A stretch of 56,480 bases of DNA from Bacteroidales bacterium (GCA_017445015.1 JAFSVL010000012.1:1-56480); one strand, 5' to 3'; shown: positions 1-8,559, numbered from the stretch's first letter. A program made the numbers and translations. The notes: generated from the sequence alone by a model not told the origin.

Positions 1-1
1 A

Positions 2-118
2 CAGGTTATGGCATATCTTGACTCTTATCAGATGGCCAGAACCTCAATCAATGGCAATTGGCAGCCCGCCACCATGCTTTCATATATAAAGGACATCACC
101 GACAAACTGGGCGTATAG
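2..118 (+). CDS. C-terminal tail of an unknown protein (cut by window edge)
   Basis: An open frame enters from the left edge and stops with TAG at 116-118, giving 38 residues with protein-like composition, starting QVMAYLDSYQMARTS and ending KDITDKLGV. It converges on the fimbrillin-like gene of the opposite strand and overlaps its 3' end by 23 bases. No domain can be recognised from so short a tail. It could be a chance frame, but the lack of stops and the even composition up to a natural stop favour a real gene end. Confidence 0.45.
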   Translation, partial: QVMAYLDSYQMARTSINGNWQPATMLSYIKDITDKLGV

Positions 119-1013
119 GGTAGCAAAACGGGCATTCTTTATCTGGTTCTATATAAGTATATTCCAGATTATCATCAGCATCGTCCAATAACCCAAAAGC
201 AGAGCGATGGACAGTTATCACATTTGTAAGTGACGTGGATGCATACTTGCCTATTGTTTGTAGATAAATATTTATCCCTTCAGCATGAGTCTGCGGGAGC
301 ATGGCGGCAAAGTAATGGGCCCCGGGGGTAAAGGCGCCGCCTTCAGGTGCTATAACGAGAATGGAATCAACCGGATCCGTAATCTCAATTATTTCCGGTC
401 TGTTATCTTCTCCGAATCCAACGCGGACCTTCCCGGCCATCGGACTACCGTCATTGGATTTGAAAATTACTCTTCTGACTCCTTCCTGCGTTACGCTGAA
501 TCGTACGCCACCACAGACATTGTAAAAGGCGAGCGAGAAAGAGTTGGACTTGGCAACAGCGGGGAAGAATTTATCGGCAAAGGTGCCTCTTGCCGCCTCT
601 TGCTCGTTGGCCAGTGTCATCGTAACACTCTGGCCATCGCAGGTGTTTGCCTCATTGTAAGGATATACCGCCCAGCAGACAATATTTCCGGCCTCGGTTT
701 CAATATCGCCTATCAAAGAAGTAAGGGTGCCTGTGAAATTGGCAGTAGCCTGCGCTTCCGTATTCGTAGATGTAAATTTGCCGGAAGCCATTGTTCCAAA
801 GAAAGCATTGATTTCTTCTCCAGTAGTCCACCAGATACTGGTGCCGTTTTCCTGCAGGGCGGTACGTGAACCCGATTCATCGTCCTGTGCCCATGAGGCA
901 GTAAACTCAATTTCGTTTGTATTTTTACCAATATTCTGTTCAGTAACCTCTCTTGTGCAGGCCAGAGCCATTATCACCGCGCCCGCGGCACAAATCCAAA
1001 ATTTTGCGTTCAT
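96..1013 (-). CDS. Fimbrillin-like surface lipoprotein
   Basis: A 305-residue protein starting at the ATG at 1013, chosen because the signal peptide MNAKFWICAAGAVIMALAC starts there; an in-frame start 14 codons upstream adds only a charged stretch. Cys19 in LALAC is the probable lipidation site. After a short linker comes the Bacteroidales fimbrillin-like (Mfa-like) signature: EFTASWAQDD, SRTALQENGTSIWWTTGEEINAFFG, a hallmark 'R-T-x-L ... W..G-E-I' pattern around residues 49-75. Such proteins are exported as lipoproteins and form surface pili or stand-alone surface antigens. Length fits a single two-lobed fimbrillin. The Cys-rich end (CPFCYPIRPVCR) is odd. It lies upstream of no other pilus gene, so I regard it as a lone surface protein, not part of a pilus assembly operon. 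Confidence 0.75.
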   Translation of the reverse strand: MNAKFWICAAGAVIMALACTREVTEQNIGKNTNEIEFTASWAQDDESGSRTALQENGTSIWWTTGEEINAFFGTMASGKFTSTNTEAQATANFTGTLTSLIGDIETEAGNIVCWAVYPYNEANTCDGQSVTMTLANEQEAARGTFADKFFPAVAKSNSFSLAFYNVCGGVRFSVTQEGVRRVIFKSNDGSPMAGKVRVGFGEDNRPEIIEITDPVDSILVIAPEGGAFTPGAHYFAAMLPQTHAEGINIYLQTIGKYASTSLTNVITVHRSAFGLLDDADDNLEYTYIEPDKECPFCYPIRPVCR

Positions 1014-1176
1014 AGTTCTTTCAATTTGTCCAGTTTTCATAATAAACCTCTTCAATCGCGCCCGGTGACGGGCTTCCGCAGAGCAGAGATTCCGGTGCTA
1101 TTATCACAACACATATCTTCGGAGTTTCATAATTGTATTTCATAGTCATATAGATAATACAGGAGGCCGCTCAAGT

Positions 1177-1521
1177 TTAATTAGCCTTATTGATAATTTG
1201 AACTGCGTAATAATCGATTTCGCCGCAATTGTAAGTATGGGTCTCCACTGGATAAGATTTTCCAGACGTGATGTCAGAAATTTTGATGTTGTCGTCAAAT
1301 TCGAAAGCAACTTTATCCTTGATATCCTTGGCAATGACGTGTGTTCCAACATTATCAAAGATAAAGTAAACCAATCTATTCATCTCTTCGGAATCCTTTG
1401 AAGCATGAATGTTTGCTAGAAAATAGCGAAGTGTCTGGTCAAGATAATGGATGTCTTGAGCGCTGATGTTGAGAATGGTAATCGTCTCCGGGTTGACGAT
1501 GCTTGTTCCGTTTGTTGCCAT
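1177..1521 (-). CDS. Hypothetical protein, 114 aa
   Basis: A 114-residue, acidic protein beginning MATNGTSIVNPETITILN, with no signal peptide and no membrane segment. The composition (regular spread of hydrophobic residues, LDQTLRYFLANIHASKD, NRLVYFIFDNVGTHV) looks like a folded soluble domain. It is noticeably AT-richer than the bat genes downstream. It lies 163 bases upstream of the fimbrillin-like gene on the same strand, so the two may share a transcript. I do not recognise the family. The N-terminal run NPETITILNISAQDIHYLDQTLR resembles a helical scaffold more than an enzyme. Confidence 0.5.
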   Translation of the reverse strand: MATNGTSIVNPETITILNISAQDIHYLDQTLRYFLANIHASKDSEEMNRLVYFIFDNVGTHVIAKDIKDKVAFEFDDNIKISDITSGKSYPVETHTYNCGEIDYYAVQIINKAN

Positions 1522-1862
1522 AGGCGTTGTTTACTTTCTCCCTGCCCCGGGGAGGATGTTTACGCTAAAAACAAAAGAAAGTGTGAGGCAATTCGTTTAT
1601 CTGTACGGAGGTTCTGGAATAACCTTGAAGCAAATAAACGACACCCCACACCCGTATGGAGTATGCCCGGAGAGGGCAAATAATGCCATACAAGGTGATG
1701 ATTGTGCGCCTATCCCTGCTTCAATGAAATTTTCCAGATTTCCGTACAAGGATAAAAGCGAAAACACTTTCATCAGTATTTATGCTCCCGCTCCCGGGGG
1801 AGCGCTTGCAACTGCAAACATACAAAAAATTTGTTATATTTGCCGCGGTAACGGAAACGAGT
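1522..1862. other. Divergent intergenic region, 341 bases
   Basis: No convincing gene is seen here. The region separates the minus-strand 114-aa gene from the plus-strand phosphoribosyltransferase gene. It holds GC palindromes (GCTCCCGGGGGAGC at 1790-1803; a CCCCGGGG-centred one near 1545) and, at its right end, the plus-strand -7 box described separately. A minus-strand -7-like TATGTTTG lies at 1815-1822, back to back with the plus-strand box, but is far (about 300 bases) from the minus-strand gene. Confidence 0.5.
1835..1842 (+). promoter_or_regulatory. Bacteroidetes -7 promoter box TATATTTG
   Basis: Exact match to the TAnnTTTG -7 consensus, 20 bases before the ATG at 1863, so the leader would be about 15 nucleotides. 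No TTTG sits at the usual -33 distance. This box supports 1863 and not the longer upstream in-frame start as the gene's beginning. Confidence 0.55.
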
Positions 1863-2669
1863 ATGGGCGTAAGGTGCGACAGTGAACAGCAGCGCTTCGT
1901 GTTTGATTTTGAGCACGATGGCGCGCAAGATATCGTCAGCCTTACGGGAGACGGGTACCAGGTGGAGGCGTTCGGAAAATGTTTTTACTACGGCTATGAG
2001 TTCGGGGATGACGTGGACGGCAGCGTGCGTTCCGCCTTTATCCAGCGGGTGAAATTTCCTGACAACCTGCAGCAGGATACCGACCTTACGCAGTTTATCC
2101 AGAAGGCCGTCAATGGCCTGAGCCGCCGCGTCAATCTTTATGACTATAACCTGGTGGTCATGCCGGAGTCTTCCAGCCGTGTCAACCAGTATATGTTGCG
2201 GTATATCTACCGTTTTGCGCAGCCCACGTTGCGGAAGATGGAGTTGCTCAAGAATCTTCCGGCCCATATCTCCTTTGATATGGACGCCTTTAACGAGGCC
2301 TATCTGGACGATGTGTTGGAAAACGGCCGGCCCCGCTACACGGAGGCGCAGAAGGAAGAAGTCCGCGGCCAGATCGGTCATATGCTTGACCTGATTCACC
2401 AGAAGGATTACTTCACCATTGCCAAGGATGTTCGCAAGAGTCGTTTCCGTCCGTATATCATGCAGTTCCTGCGTTTCGCCTCGAAGGAGGATGAAGAGTT
2501 ATGCCGGACGATCCGTGAGCAGAATGTATTGGTCATCGATGATGTGACTACCAGCGGGTCTACACTGGGAGAAATCCTGCGTACCCTAAGAATCCTCAAC
2601 GAGGATAATCGCATAGCCATTTTCAGCCTTATCGGACGCCGGGATCTCATGGCAGATATGACGGTCTGA
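1863..2669 (+). CDS. Phosphoribosyltransferase-fold protein
   Basis: 268 residues from the ATG at 1863 (start set by the promoter box). The C-terminal segment NVLVIDDVTTSGSTLGEI (about residues 221-238) is the PRPP-binding loop of type I phosphoribosyltransferases: two acidic residues followed by the T-T-S-G-S-T phosphate loop. The preceding about 200 residues (acidic N-terminus, LYDYNLVVMPESSSRVN, then helices) are longer than in minimal PRTases such as Apt or Hpt and do not identify a substrate. Families with an extended N-terminus include ComF-like proteins, but zinc cysteines of ComF are absent. No signal peptide, so cytoplasmic. The truncated gene that follows starts 6 bases after the stop. 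Function beyond a PRPP-dependent or PRPP-binding role is unknown. Confidence 0.7.
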   Translation: MGVRCDSEQQRFVFDFEHDGAQDIVSLTGDGYQVEAFGKCFYYGYEFGDDVDGSVRSAFIQRVKFPDNLQQDTDLTQFIQKAVNGLSRRVNLYDYNLVVMPESSSRVNQYMLRYIYRFAQPTLRKMELLKNLPAHISFDMDAFNEAYLDDVLENGRPRYTEAQKEEVRGQIGHMLDLIHQKDYFTIAKDVRKSRFRPYIMQFLRFASKEDEELCRTIREQNVLVIDDVTTSGSTLGEILRTLRILNEDNRIAIFSLIGRRDLMADMTV

Positions 2670-2675
2670 GCCGCG

Positions 2676-2855
2676 ATGAAATGCCAAAGTCTAATACCCC
2701 TTGTCCTGGCGCTGGGCCTGCTGGTGTCGGCGGGTGTGTGGGCGCAACCCAAAGAAAAGGTCCTGCGGGGCTTTGACGGCGGGATGATGTTGCACGCCGG
2801 GACCTCGTCGGGCCGCGGGTGTACTTCGGCGTACTGTTTTACCGTTAATACTTGA
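2676..2855 (+). pseudogene. Truncated secreted-protein gene, 59 codons
   Basis: Starts with a clean signal peptide (MKCQSLIPLVLALGLLVSAG, VWAQ cleavage) followed by RGFDGGMMLHAGTSSG. That segment matches, from memory, the beginning of a Bacteroidales secreted beta-barrel-like family of about 200 residues whose members start 'RGF.GGMMLHTGYLSG'. Here the similarity ends after about 48 codons and the frame runs into the 3' end of truA, overlapping it by 11 bases, with a stop at 2853-2855. The rest of the gene is not found downstream. I read it as a deletion remnant joined to truA, possibly still translated because it lies 6 bases after the phosphoribosyltransferase gene. Confidence 0.55.
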
Positions 2856-3630
2856 TGCCGGTGAGGAAGAGGGCGTGCCCGGGGACGGACTCGCCGGCGG
2901 AGCAGCGGTCGCCGCTCTCCAGCAGTGCGGCCATCGAACCGGCGCTGCGTTTGCCGCGGCCGACCTCGATGAGCGTCCCTACAATCGCGCGGACCATATT
3001 GCGCAAAAAGCGGTCGCCGCGGATGCGGAAATAGTAATAGTCGCCCGGCCCCACGCCGTCCATGCCAGCGGGATAGCCGCCCAGCCGCACGTGGTCCGGC
3101 TCGTAAGGATACCAGCAGGCCTCGCTGAGCGTGCAGACGGTGGTCTTGACATCGGATCCGGTCTTGGCGAAACAGGCGAAGTCGTGCGTGCCGAGCAGGG
3201 CCTGAGCGGCGCGGTTCATCGCTTCGAAATCCAGCACGGGATAGCCGCAGAGATAACTCCGGCCGGCGATGAACGGGTCTTTGACGCGATGCAAAAAATA
3301 GGTATATTCGCGCTCTGCGGCGTCGAATCGTGCGTGGAAATCGTCCGCCGCCGGCTCAATGCCATGAACCTTTATCGCCGGAGGTAAAATGGCATTTAAT
3401 TTGCAGCAAAATTGTGCGGTATCAAGAGAGGCTGAGGCGTCGAAATGTGCCGTGTAGGCACAGGCGTTCACCCCGGTATCGGTCCTTCCGGCTCCGGTGA
3501 CGCCTGTTTGCACGCGAAGCAGCGTCGACAGGGCCTCTTCCAGGCTTTGCTGGACGCTCGGTGCACCATTTTGCCGCTGCCAGCCGCAGAAGGGCGCGCC
3601 GTTGTAACTCAGAAACATCTTGTACCGCAT
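2845..3630 (-). CDS. truA: tRNA pseudouridine synthase A
   Basis: 261 residues from the ATG at 3630. TruA isomerises uridines 38-40 in the anticodon arm of tRNAs. Supporting residues: the opening RYKMFLSYNGAPFCGWQRQ, the catalytic-aspartate motif GAGRTDTGVNA (around residue 50), and the later FLRNMVRAIVGTLIEVGRG segment typical of the family near the C-terminus. Length matches bacterial TruA. A TTG codon three codons upstream is in frame but lies inside the -7 promoter box, so the ATG is preferred. Single-gene unit facing left; its 3' end overlaps the truncated gene remnant by 11 bases. Confidence 0.95.
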   Translation of the reverse strand: MRYKMFLSYNGAPFCGWQRQNGAPSVQQSLEEALSTLLRVQTGVTGAGRTDTGVNACAYTAHFDASASLDTAQFCCKLNAILPPAIKVHGIEPAADDFHARFDAAEREYTYFLHRVKDPFIAGRSYLCGYPVLDFEAMNRAAQALLGTHDFACFAKTGSDVKTTVCTLSEACWYPYEPDHVRLGGYPAGMDGVGPGDYYYFRIRGDRFLRNMVRAIVGTLIEVGRGKRSAGSMAALLESGDRCSAGESVPGHALFLTGIKY

Positions 3631-3636
3631 AGGATG

Positions 3637-3644
3637 CAAAGTTA
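3637..3644 (-). promoter_or_regulatory. -7 promoter box TAACTTTG of truA
   Basis: On the minus strand TAACTTTG ends 6 bases before the truA ATG. Transcription would start at or within a base or two of the start codon, implying a leaderless or nearly leaderless mRNA. Confidence 0.55.
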
Positions 3645-3743
3645 GTATTTTAGTAGATACTACGTGACTAATGAAAGTGGAAATATAGACCGAAAAGACG
3701 CATAAGAAAAGAGAGTAATTATTTTAAAATAGTTTCTCACAAT

Positions 3744-4736
3744 ATGGAAAACGTAAACATCAAAGAACTCAACGAGCGTATCCAGAAGGAAAGTGCCTTT
3801 ACGGATATGCTCGCCCTGGAAATGGGAAAGGTCATCGTGGGGCAGAAGCACCTCGTGGAGAACCTGATGATTGCCCTGCTCTCCAACGGGCACATCCTGC
3901 TCGAAGGTATGCCGGGTCTGGCCAAGACGCTCGCCATCAGTACGCTTTCGAAGGCGGTCAATGCCAAATTCAGCCGGATTCAGTTTACTCCGGACCTGCT
4001 GCCCGCCGATGTTACCGGTACCCTGATTTATTCGCAGAAGAAAGAGGCGTTCGAGGTGCACAAAGGCCCGGTTTTCGCGAATTTCGTGCTGGCCGATGAA
4101 ATCAACCGAGCCCCGGCCAAGGTCCAGAGCGCCCTGCTGGAAGCGATGCAGGAGCGTCAGGTCACGCTGGGGGACGCCACTTACAAGCTGCCCGAGCCTT
4201 TCCTCGTGATGGCCACCCAGAACCCCGTGGAGCAGGAGGGTACCTATCCGCTTCCGGAGGCCCAGGTGGACCGTTTCATGCTCAAGGTCAAGGTGGATTA
4301 TCCCGGCAAGGAAGAGGAGCGCCTGATCGTGCGCCTCAACAACGCCGGCGAGTTCCCGCAGCCCAGCCCCGTCGTGCAGCCCGAGGATATCGTGCGCGCC
4401 CGTTCGCTGGTCCGCGAGGTCTATATGGATGAAAAGATCGAGCGTTACATTGTCGATATCGTATTCGCCACCCGGACGCCCGCCGATTACGGACTTCAGG
4501 AGATTGCGGGATTCGTCGCCTACGGTGCCTCCCCGCGTGCGAGCATCAGCCTGTCGCTTGCCGCCAAGGCCTACGCCTTCATCAAACGGCGCGGTTATGT
4601 GATTCCCGAAGATGTGCGTGCCGTGTGCCCCGAGGTACTGCGTCACCGCATCGGCCTTACCTACGAGGCGGAGGCGGAAAACATAACGACGGAAGAGATT
4701 ATCGAGAAGGTCATCAATGCCGTCGTCGTTCCGTAG
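3744..4736 (+). CDS. MoxR-family AAA+ ATPase of the Bat operon
   Basis: 330 residues. MoxR ATPases are chaperone-like AAA+ proteins that act with von Willebrand A (VWA) proteins encoded next to them. Visible: Walker A GMPGLAKT (about residues 54-61), Walker B VLADEINRAP (about 117-126) with the MoxR-type 'EINRAPAKVQSALLEAMQE' run, sensor-1 MATQNPVEQEGTYPLPEAQ, and the C-terminal lid helices (SPRASISLSLAAKAYAF). Cytoplasmic, no signal peptide. First gene of the bat cluster; its 3' end overlaps the DUF58 gene by 20 bases, so the two are probably translated in concert. No clear -7 box is visible in the 100 bases upstream. Confidence 0.93.
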   Translation: MENVNIKELNERIQKESAFTDMLALEMGKVIVGQKHLVENLMIALLSNGHILLEGMPGLAKTLAISTLSKAVNAKFSRIQFTPDLLPADVTGTLIYSQKKEAFEVHKGPVFANFVLADEINRAPAKVQSALLEAMQERQVTLGDATYKLPEPFLVMATQNPVEQEGTYPLPEAQVDRFMLKVKVDYPGKEEERLIVRLNNAGEFPQPSPVVQPEDIVRARSLVREVYMDEKIERYIVDIVFATRTPADYGLQEIAGFVAYGASPRASISLSLAAKAYAFIKRRGYVIPEDVRAVCPEVLRHRIGLTYEAEAENITTEEIIEKVINAVVVP

Positions 4737-5613
4737 TACCAGCGACCTGCTGCGCCGGGTCCGCAAGGTCGAAATCAAGACCAAGGCGCTCTCCCGCCAG
4801 ATTTTTGCGGGAGAGTACCATTCTGCGTTCAAAGGGCGCGGAATGGCCTTCAGCGAAGTGCGCGAATACCGCTGGGGCGACGATGTGCGCAATATGGACT
4901 GGAATGTCACCGCGCGTCTGCGCGCTCCTTACGTAAAGGTGTTCGAGGAGGAGCGCGAACTGACGGTGGTGCTGCTGGTTGATGTGAGCCGATCCGGGCT
5001 TTTCGGTACCGATACGCGAACGAAAAGGGACCTGGTGGCGGAAATCGCCGCGGTGCTCTCGTTCAGTGCGAGTCTCAACAACGATAAGGTAGGAGCCCTT
5101 TTCTTCAGCGACCGCGTCGAGAAGTTCATCCCGCCCGGAAAGGGCCGCAGCCATCTGCTGCATATTATCCGGGAACTCATTGAACTTCAGCCTGTTTATG
5201 ACGGTACAGATATCGGGGCGGCCCTGCGTTTCCTCAGCGGCGCCATCAAGAAGAAATGCACGGCGTTCCTGCTTTCGGACATGCTGGATACCGATGCGGC
5301 GGGGAATCCCCGCTACGAGGATGCACTGAAGGTGGCGGCTTCGCGCCATGACCTTTCCGTCATCGAGGTGTACGACCCGCTGGAGCGCCGTCTGCCCGCC
5401 GCAGGGCTCGTAAAGGTAAAGGATGCGGAAACCGGCCGCACGGCCTGGGTGAATACGGATGCCCGCCGTACCCGGGAGGCGTATGCCGCCTGGTTCGGAA
5501 CGCTGGGCGGCAGGGAGCGCCAGTTGTTCAACCGGTATAAGGTAGATCATGTTTCCATCGCCACCGGCGATGATTATGTCAAAGGATTGATGGCCCTGTT
5601 CCATAAGAGATGA
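4717..5613 (+). CDS. DUF58 / VWA-like protein of the Bat operon
   Basis: 298 residues. DUF58 proteins follow moxR in most MoxR-Bat clusters. The N-terminal DUF58 signature is clear: GEYHSAFKGRGMAFSEVREY, then RWGDDVRNMDWNVTARL (about residues 31-70), followed by a VWA-like domain with the metal-site start LLVDVSRSG (about 87-95). No membrane segment, so probably a cytoplasmic or membrane-associated adaptor between MoxR and the membrane Bat proteins. Start overlaps moxR by 20 bases, stop overlaps the next gene by ATGA. Confidence 0.9.
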   Translation: MPSSFRSTSDLLRRVRKVEIKTKALSRQIFAGEYHSAFKGRGMAFSEVREYRWGDDVRNMDWNVTARLRAPYVKVFEEERELTVVLLVDVSRSGLFGTDTRTKRDLVAEIAAVLSFSASLNNDKVGALFFSDRVEKFIPPGKGRSHLLHIIRELIELQPVYDGTDIGAALRFLSGAIKKKCTAFLLSDMLDTDAAGNPRYEDALKVAASRHDLSVIEVYDPLERRLPAAGLVKVKDAETGRTAWVNTDARRTREAYAAWFGTLGGRERQLFNRYKVDHVSIATGDDYVKGLMALFHKR

Positions 5614-6572
5614 AAATGCTTGTTCTGTTGTTAGCCGTCCTTCTGGACCTGTATCCCGCCGGCGAGGCCTTCCTGAGGCCGCTCCAGCAGCGGGATTCGG
5701 TGCTGGTGGCGGATCAGTTCGCCTACGGCTTCCGCCTGGACAGCGTGCGTGCCGGTACTTTTGTGGGTCTGCCGGACTTCAGCAAAGCCTCAAACGATAC
5801 GCTTACGCTTGTACGCGGCTGGCAGCTGGATACCCTCTGGCTGAAGGGACACAAAAAGTCAAAGGACCTCTTCGCCCTGGAGGGCAGCATCGTCCTTTCT
5901 CCCTTCGAGGAGGGGACTTACGAACTGCCGGACATCCCTGTGCTGCGCAAAAAGGGAGCCTCTGCGGATACGTTGATTTTCAAGGGGATGGAGATGGAGG
6001 TAAAGACGATACCCATCGATACGGCCACATTCCGGCCGCATGACCTCAAGGGCCAGGTCCGCTATCCCCTGACCTTCGGCGAAGTGGCGCCCTGGGCGGG
6101 CGGAGCGCTTGCCCTTGCCGCCCTTCTGGCGCTGGGTATCTGGTATCTGCGCAAAAGGGCGGCGGCTGCCGGCGGAAAGAACGCCCGCAGGGACCCGGCC
6201 TATATCGTCGCGCTGCGCGAACTGGAAAAATACCGCGGGGACAAATATTGGGCGCCGGAGAGGCAGAAGGTTTTCTATTCCGGCATCACCGATGCCCTGA
6301 AGGCCTATATGGATGACCGTTTCGGTGTGGACGCCCCCGAGATGACGACCGCGGAACTGTTTACCGCCCTCAAGGGGGAAAAGGACATCACCCCGGAGAT
6401 GTACCAGTCCCTGAAGGAACTCTTCGAAACGGCGGATTTCGTGAAATTTGCCAAGCATGCGGCTTCAGATGAGGAAAATGCCGCGGCAGTGCCGCTGGCG
6501 GTCCGTTTTGTGGTGGATACCCACGAGAGCGAAGCGCCGGCGGAGGCTCAGAGTGAAGGGGAGGGCAAGTGA
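5610..6572 (+). CDS. Bat operon membrane protein with BatD-like cytoplasmic tail
   Basis: 320 residues. An N-terminal signal or anchor segment (MKMLVLLLAVLLDLYPAG) leads to an extracytoplasmic beta-rich domain (about residues 25-150), one transmembrane helix (WAGGALALAALLALGIWYL, about 158-176), and a cytoplasmic helical tail. The tail (YSGITDALKAYMDDRFGVDAPEMTTAELF) is the same module as the C-terminal tail of BatD in this cluster. This position between the DUF58 gene and batA is usually occupied in Bacteroidetes by an unnamed gene (sometimes called BatX-like). Coupled on both sides by ATGA/TGATG overlaps. Confidence 0.75.
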   Translation: MKMLVLLLAVLLDLYPAGEAFLRPLQQRDSVLVADQFAYGFRLDSVRAGTFVGLPDFSKASNDTLTLVRGWQLDTLWLKGHKKSKDLFALEGSIVLSPFEEGTYELPDIPVLRKKGASADTLIFKGMEMEVKTIPIDTATFRPHDLKGQVRYPLTFGEVAPWAGGALALAALLALGIWYLRKRAAAAGGKNARRDPAYIVALRELEKYRGDKYWAPERQKVFYSGITDALKAYMDDRFGVDAPEMTTAELFTALKGEKDITPEMYQSLKELFETADFVKFAKHAASDEENAAAVPLAVRFVVDTHESEAPAEAQSEGEGK

Positions 6573-7555
6573 TGTTTTTCGAATATCCCCGTTTACTGTG
6601 GCTGCTTGCCCTTCCCTTGCTGCTTGTCCTGCACTACCTGTATCTGGAACTGCGGCAGCGCAATCCCCGGATGCGGGTGTCGGCGGCGGCGCCCTGGATG
6701 GCCGCAGGCCCTTCTCCGCTGGCATGGCTGGTCCACCTGCCCTTCGTGCTCCGGACGGCGGCGCTGTGCCTGATCATCATCGCCATCGCCCGGCCGCGTT
6801 CTTCGAGCGAGGTGGAAAAAATCGATACCGAAGGCATTGATATCGTGCTGGCGATGGACGTGTCCACCAGTATGCTGGCGCGGGATTTCAAGCCGGACCG
6901 CATCAGCGCGGCCAAGGATATTGCCATCGAATTCATCAGCCAGCGGCCCTCGGACCGCATGGGTATCGTGGTTTTTGCCGGTGAAAGTTATACCCAGTGT
7001 CCGCTGACCACGGACCGGGCTACGCTGATCAACCTGATGAAAGAGGTGCAGACGGACCTTATCGAAGACGGTACCGCCATCGGCAACGGACTCTCGACGG
7101 CGGTGGCCCGGATGATGGATTCCGACGCGAAAAGCCGGGTCGTCATCCTGCTCACGGACGGCGTGAACAACCGCGGGGAAATCAGTCCGGAGACGGCGGC
7201 GGAAATTGCCTCTACCTATGGCGTGCGGGTCTATACCATCGGCGTAGGGGCAAGCGGAACGGCCCCCTATCCCGTGCAGACGCCCTGGGGCGTGGAATTG
7301 CAGGACATGAAGGTGGAAATCGACGAACCTCTGCTGCGCAGTATCGCGGATGCGACCGGCGGCCGCTATTTCCGGGCGACGGACAATACCAAACTTTCCG
7401 AAATCTATACCGAGATCAACAAAATGGAAAAGGCGCGCACGACCGTGGACAGTTTTCCCGTCTATAAGGAACTGTTTGAATCTTATGTGCTGGCGGCGCT
7501 CGTCTGCCTGCTCCTGGAAGTTTTGTTGCGTTTCCTGATGAGAAGATTGCCCTGA
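6572..7555 (+). CDS. batA: BatA, VWA-domain aerotolerance membrane protein
   Basis: 327 residues from the ATG at 6572, which overlaps the previous stop as TGATG (a GTG just upstream is also in frame). Two N-terminal membrane helices (LLWLLALPLLLVLHYLYL and VLRTAALCLIIIAIA) precede a VWA domain with an intact metal-ion-dependent adhesion site: AMDVSTSM (about residues 92-99), the second-loop threonine TTD and LLTDGVNNRGE. A final helix (YVLAALVCLLLEVLLRFL) returns through the membrane. BatA and BatB are paired VWA proteins linked in Bacteroides fragilis to oxygen tolerance and envelope stress; the molecular substrate is not established. Confidence 0.92.
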   Translation: MFFEYPRLLWLLALPLLLVLHYLYLELRQRNPRMRVSAAAPWMAAGPSPLAWLVHLPFVLRTAALCLIIIAIARPRSSSEVEKIDTEGIDIVLAMDVSTSMLARDFKPDRISAAKDIAIEFISQRPSDRMGIVVFAGESYTQCPLTTDRATLINLMKEVQTDLIEDGTAIGNGLSTAVARMMDSDAKSRVVILLTDGVNNRGEISPETAAEIASTYGVRVYTIGVGASGTAPYPVQTPWGVELQDMKVEIDEPLLRSIADATGGRYFRATDNTKLSEIYTEINKMEKARTTVDSFPVYKELFESYVLAALVCLLLEVLLRFLMRRLP

Positions 7556-7557
7556 CC

Positions 7558-8559
7558 ATGTATTTCGCACACGCACAATATCTGTATTTGTTGCTTCTGG
7601 TGCCGCTTTTTCCGGTACTGTACGCCCTGGTGCGCATCCTGCGCCGCCGCCGCCTGCGCCGTCTGGGCGATGAGGGGCTCGTGCGGGCGCTGATGCCCCA
7701 TTTCTCGTCCGCCAAAGGCTGGGTGCGGGTGGTGCTCTTCGCGCTTGCCTTCTTCTTTTTCGTACTGGGACTGGCCCGTCCGCAGATCGGTGCGAAACTC
7801 TCGGAACGGGAAACCCGCGGCGCGGAAATCATGATCTGTCTCGACGTGTCCAACTCCATGCTGGCGCGGGATTATACCCCCTGCCGTCTGGACCGTGCCA
7901 AACTGGCGATTTCCCGGATGGTGGAAAAATTGGAAGGAGACCGCATCGGACTGATCGTCTTTGCCGGCACTTCCTTCGTGCAGCTGCCGATTACGACGGA
8001 TTATGTGTCGGCCAAAATGTTCCTTTCCTCGATAGGTACGGATTCCGTCCCCGTGCAGGGAACGGACATCGGCGATGCGGTCCGCCTCGCCGTCAAGAGT
8101 TTCAGCGCGCAAAGCGAGAAGAGCCGCGCCATCGTGGTGATTACCGACGGGGAGGACCATGAAGGCCGGGGGGCGGATGCCGCCCGGCAGGCTGCCGAGT
8201 TCGGAATCAAGGTCTATACCATCGGCGTGGGGTCCGCGGAAGGGCAGACCATCCCCAAGGACGGCTCGCTGCTCAAGGACAAGGACGGAAACATCGTCGT
8301 GACGCGGCTGGACGACACTACATTAAGGCAGATTGCCCAGGCGGGCGGCGGTGCGTACATCCACGCGGGCAACGAGGAGTTCGGCCTGAATCCCATCATC
8401 GACGACCTTCGCCGCATGGAGGCCGAAAAATTCAAGTCCGTCGTTTTCGAGGAGTACGACGAACAATACATGTATTTCCTGGCCGTGGCGCTGCTGCTGC
8501 TGCTCGCCGAGATGCTGGTCGGCAGCCGCGCTTCCGGAAGAAAATTCTTCGAGCGATGA
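7558..8559 (+). CDS. batB: BatB, VWA-domain aerotolerance membrane protein
   Basis: 333 residues, starting 2 bases after batA. Same layout as BatA: two N-terminal helices (YLYLLLLVPLFPVLYALV; VVLFALAFFFFVLGLARP), VWA domain with CLDVSNSMLARDYTP (MIDAS start, about residues 95-109) and VVITDGEDHEG, and a C-terminal helix (MYFLAVALLLLLAEMLV). The shared 'SMLARD' after the MIDAS in both BatA and BatB shows they are duplicated genes. Stop overlaps batC by ATGA. Confidence 0.92.
   Translation: MYFAHAQYLYLLLLVPLFPVLYALVRILRRRRLRRLGDEGLVRALMPHFSSAKGWVRVVLFALAFFFFVLGLARPQIGAKLSERETRGAEIMICLDVSNSMLARDYTPCRLDRAKLAISRMVEKLEGDRIGLIVFAGTSFVQLPITTDYVSAKMFLSSIGTDSVPVQGTDIGDAVRLAVKSFSAQSEKSRAIVVITDGEDHEGRGADAARQAAEFGIKVYTIGVGSAEGQTIPKDGSLLKDKDGNIVVTRLDDTTLRQIAQAGGGAYIHAGNEEFGLNPIIDDLRRMEAEKFKSVVFEEYDEQYMYFLAVALLLLLAEMLVGSRASGRKFFER

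Noticed and set aside
1060-1073. Hairpin GCCCG-GTGA-CGGGC upstream of the fimbrillin-like gene
   Set aside because: Short stem without a T tract on either strand; not a convincing terminator.
1466-1885. 139-codon plus-strand ORF before the phosphoribosyltransferase gene
   Set aside because: No motif, crosses the divergent intergenic region and the -7 box, and has no ordinary codon-use signal.
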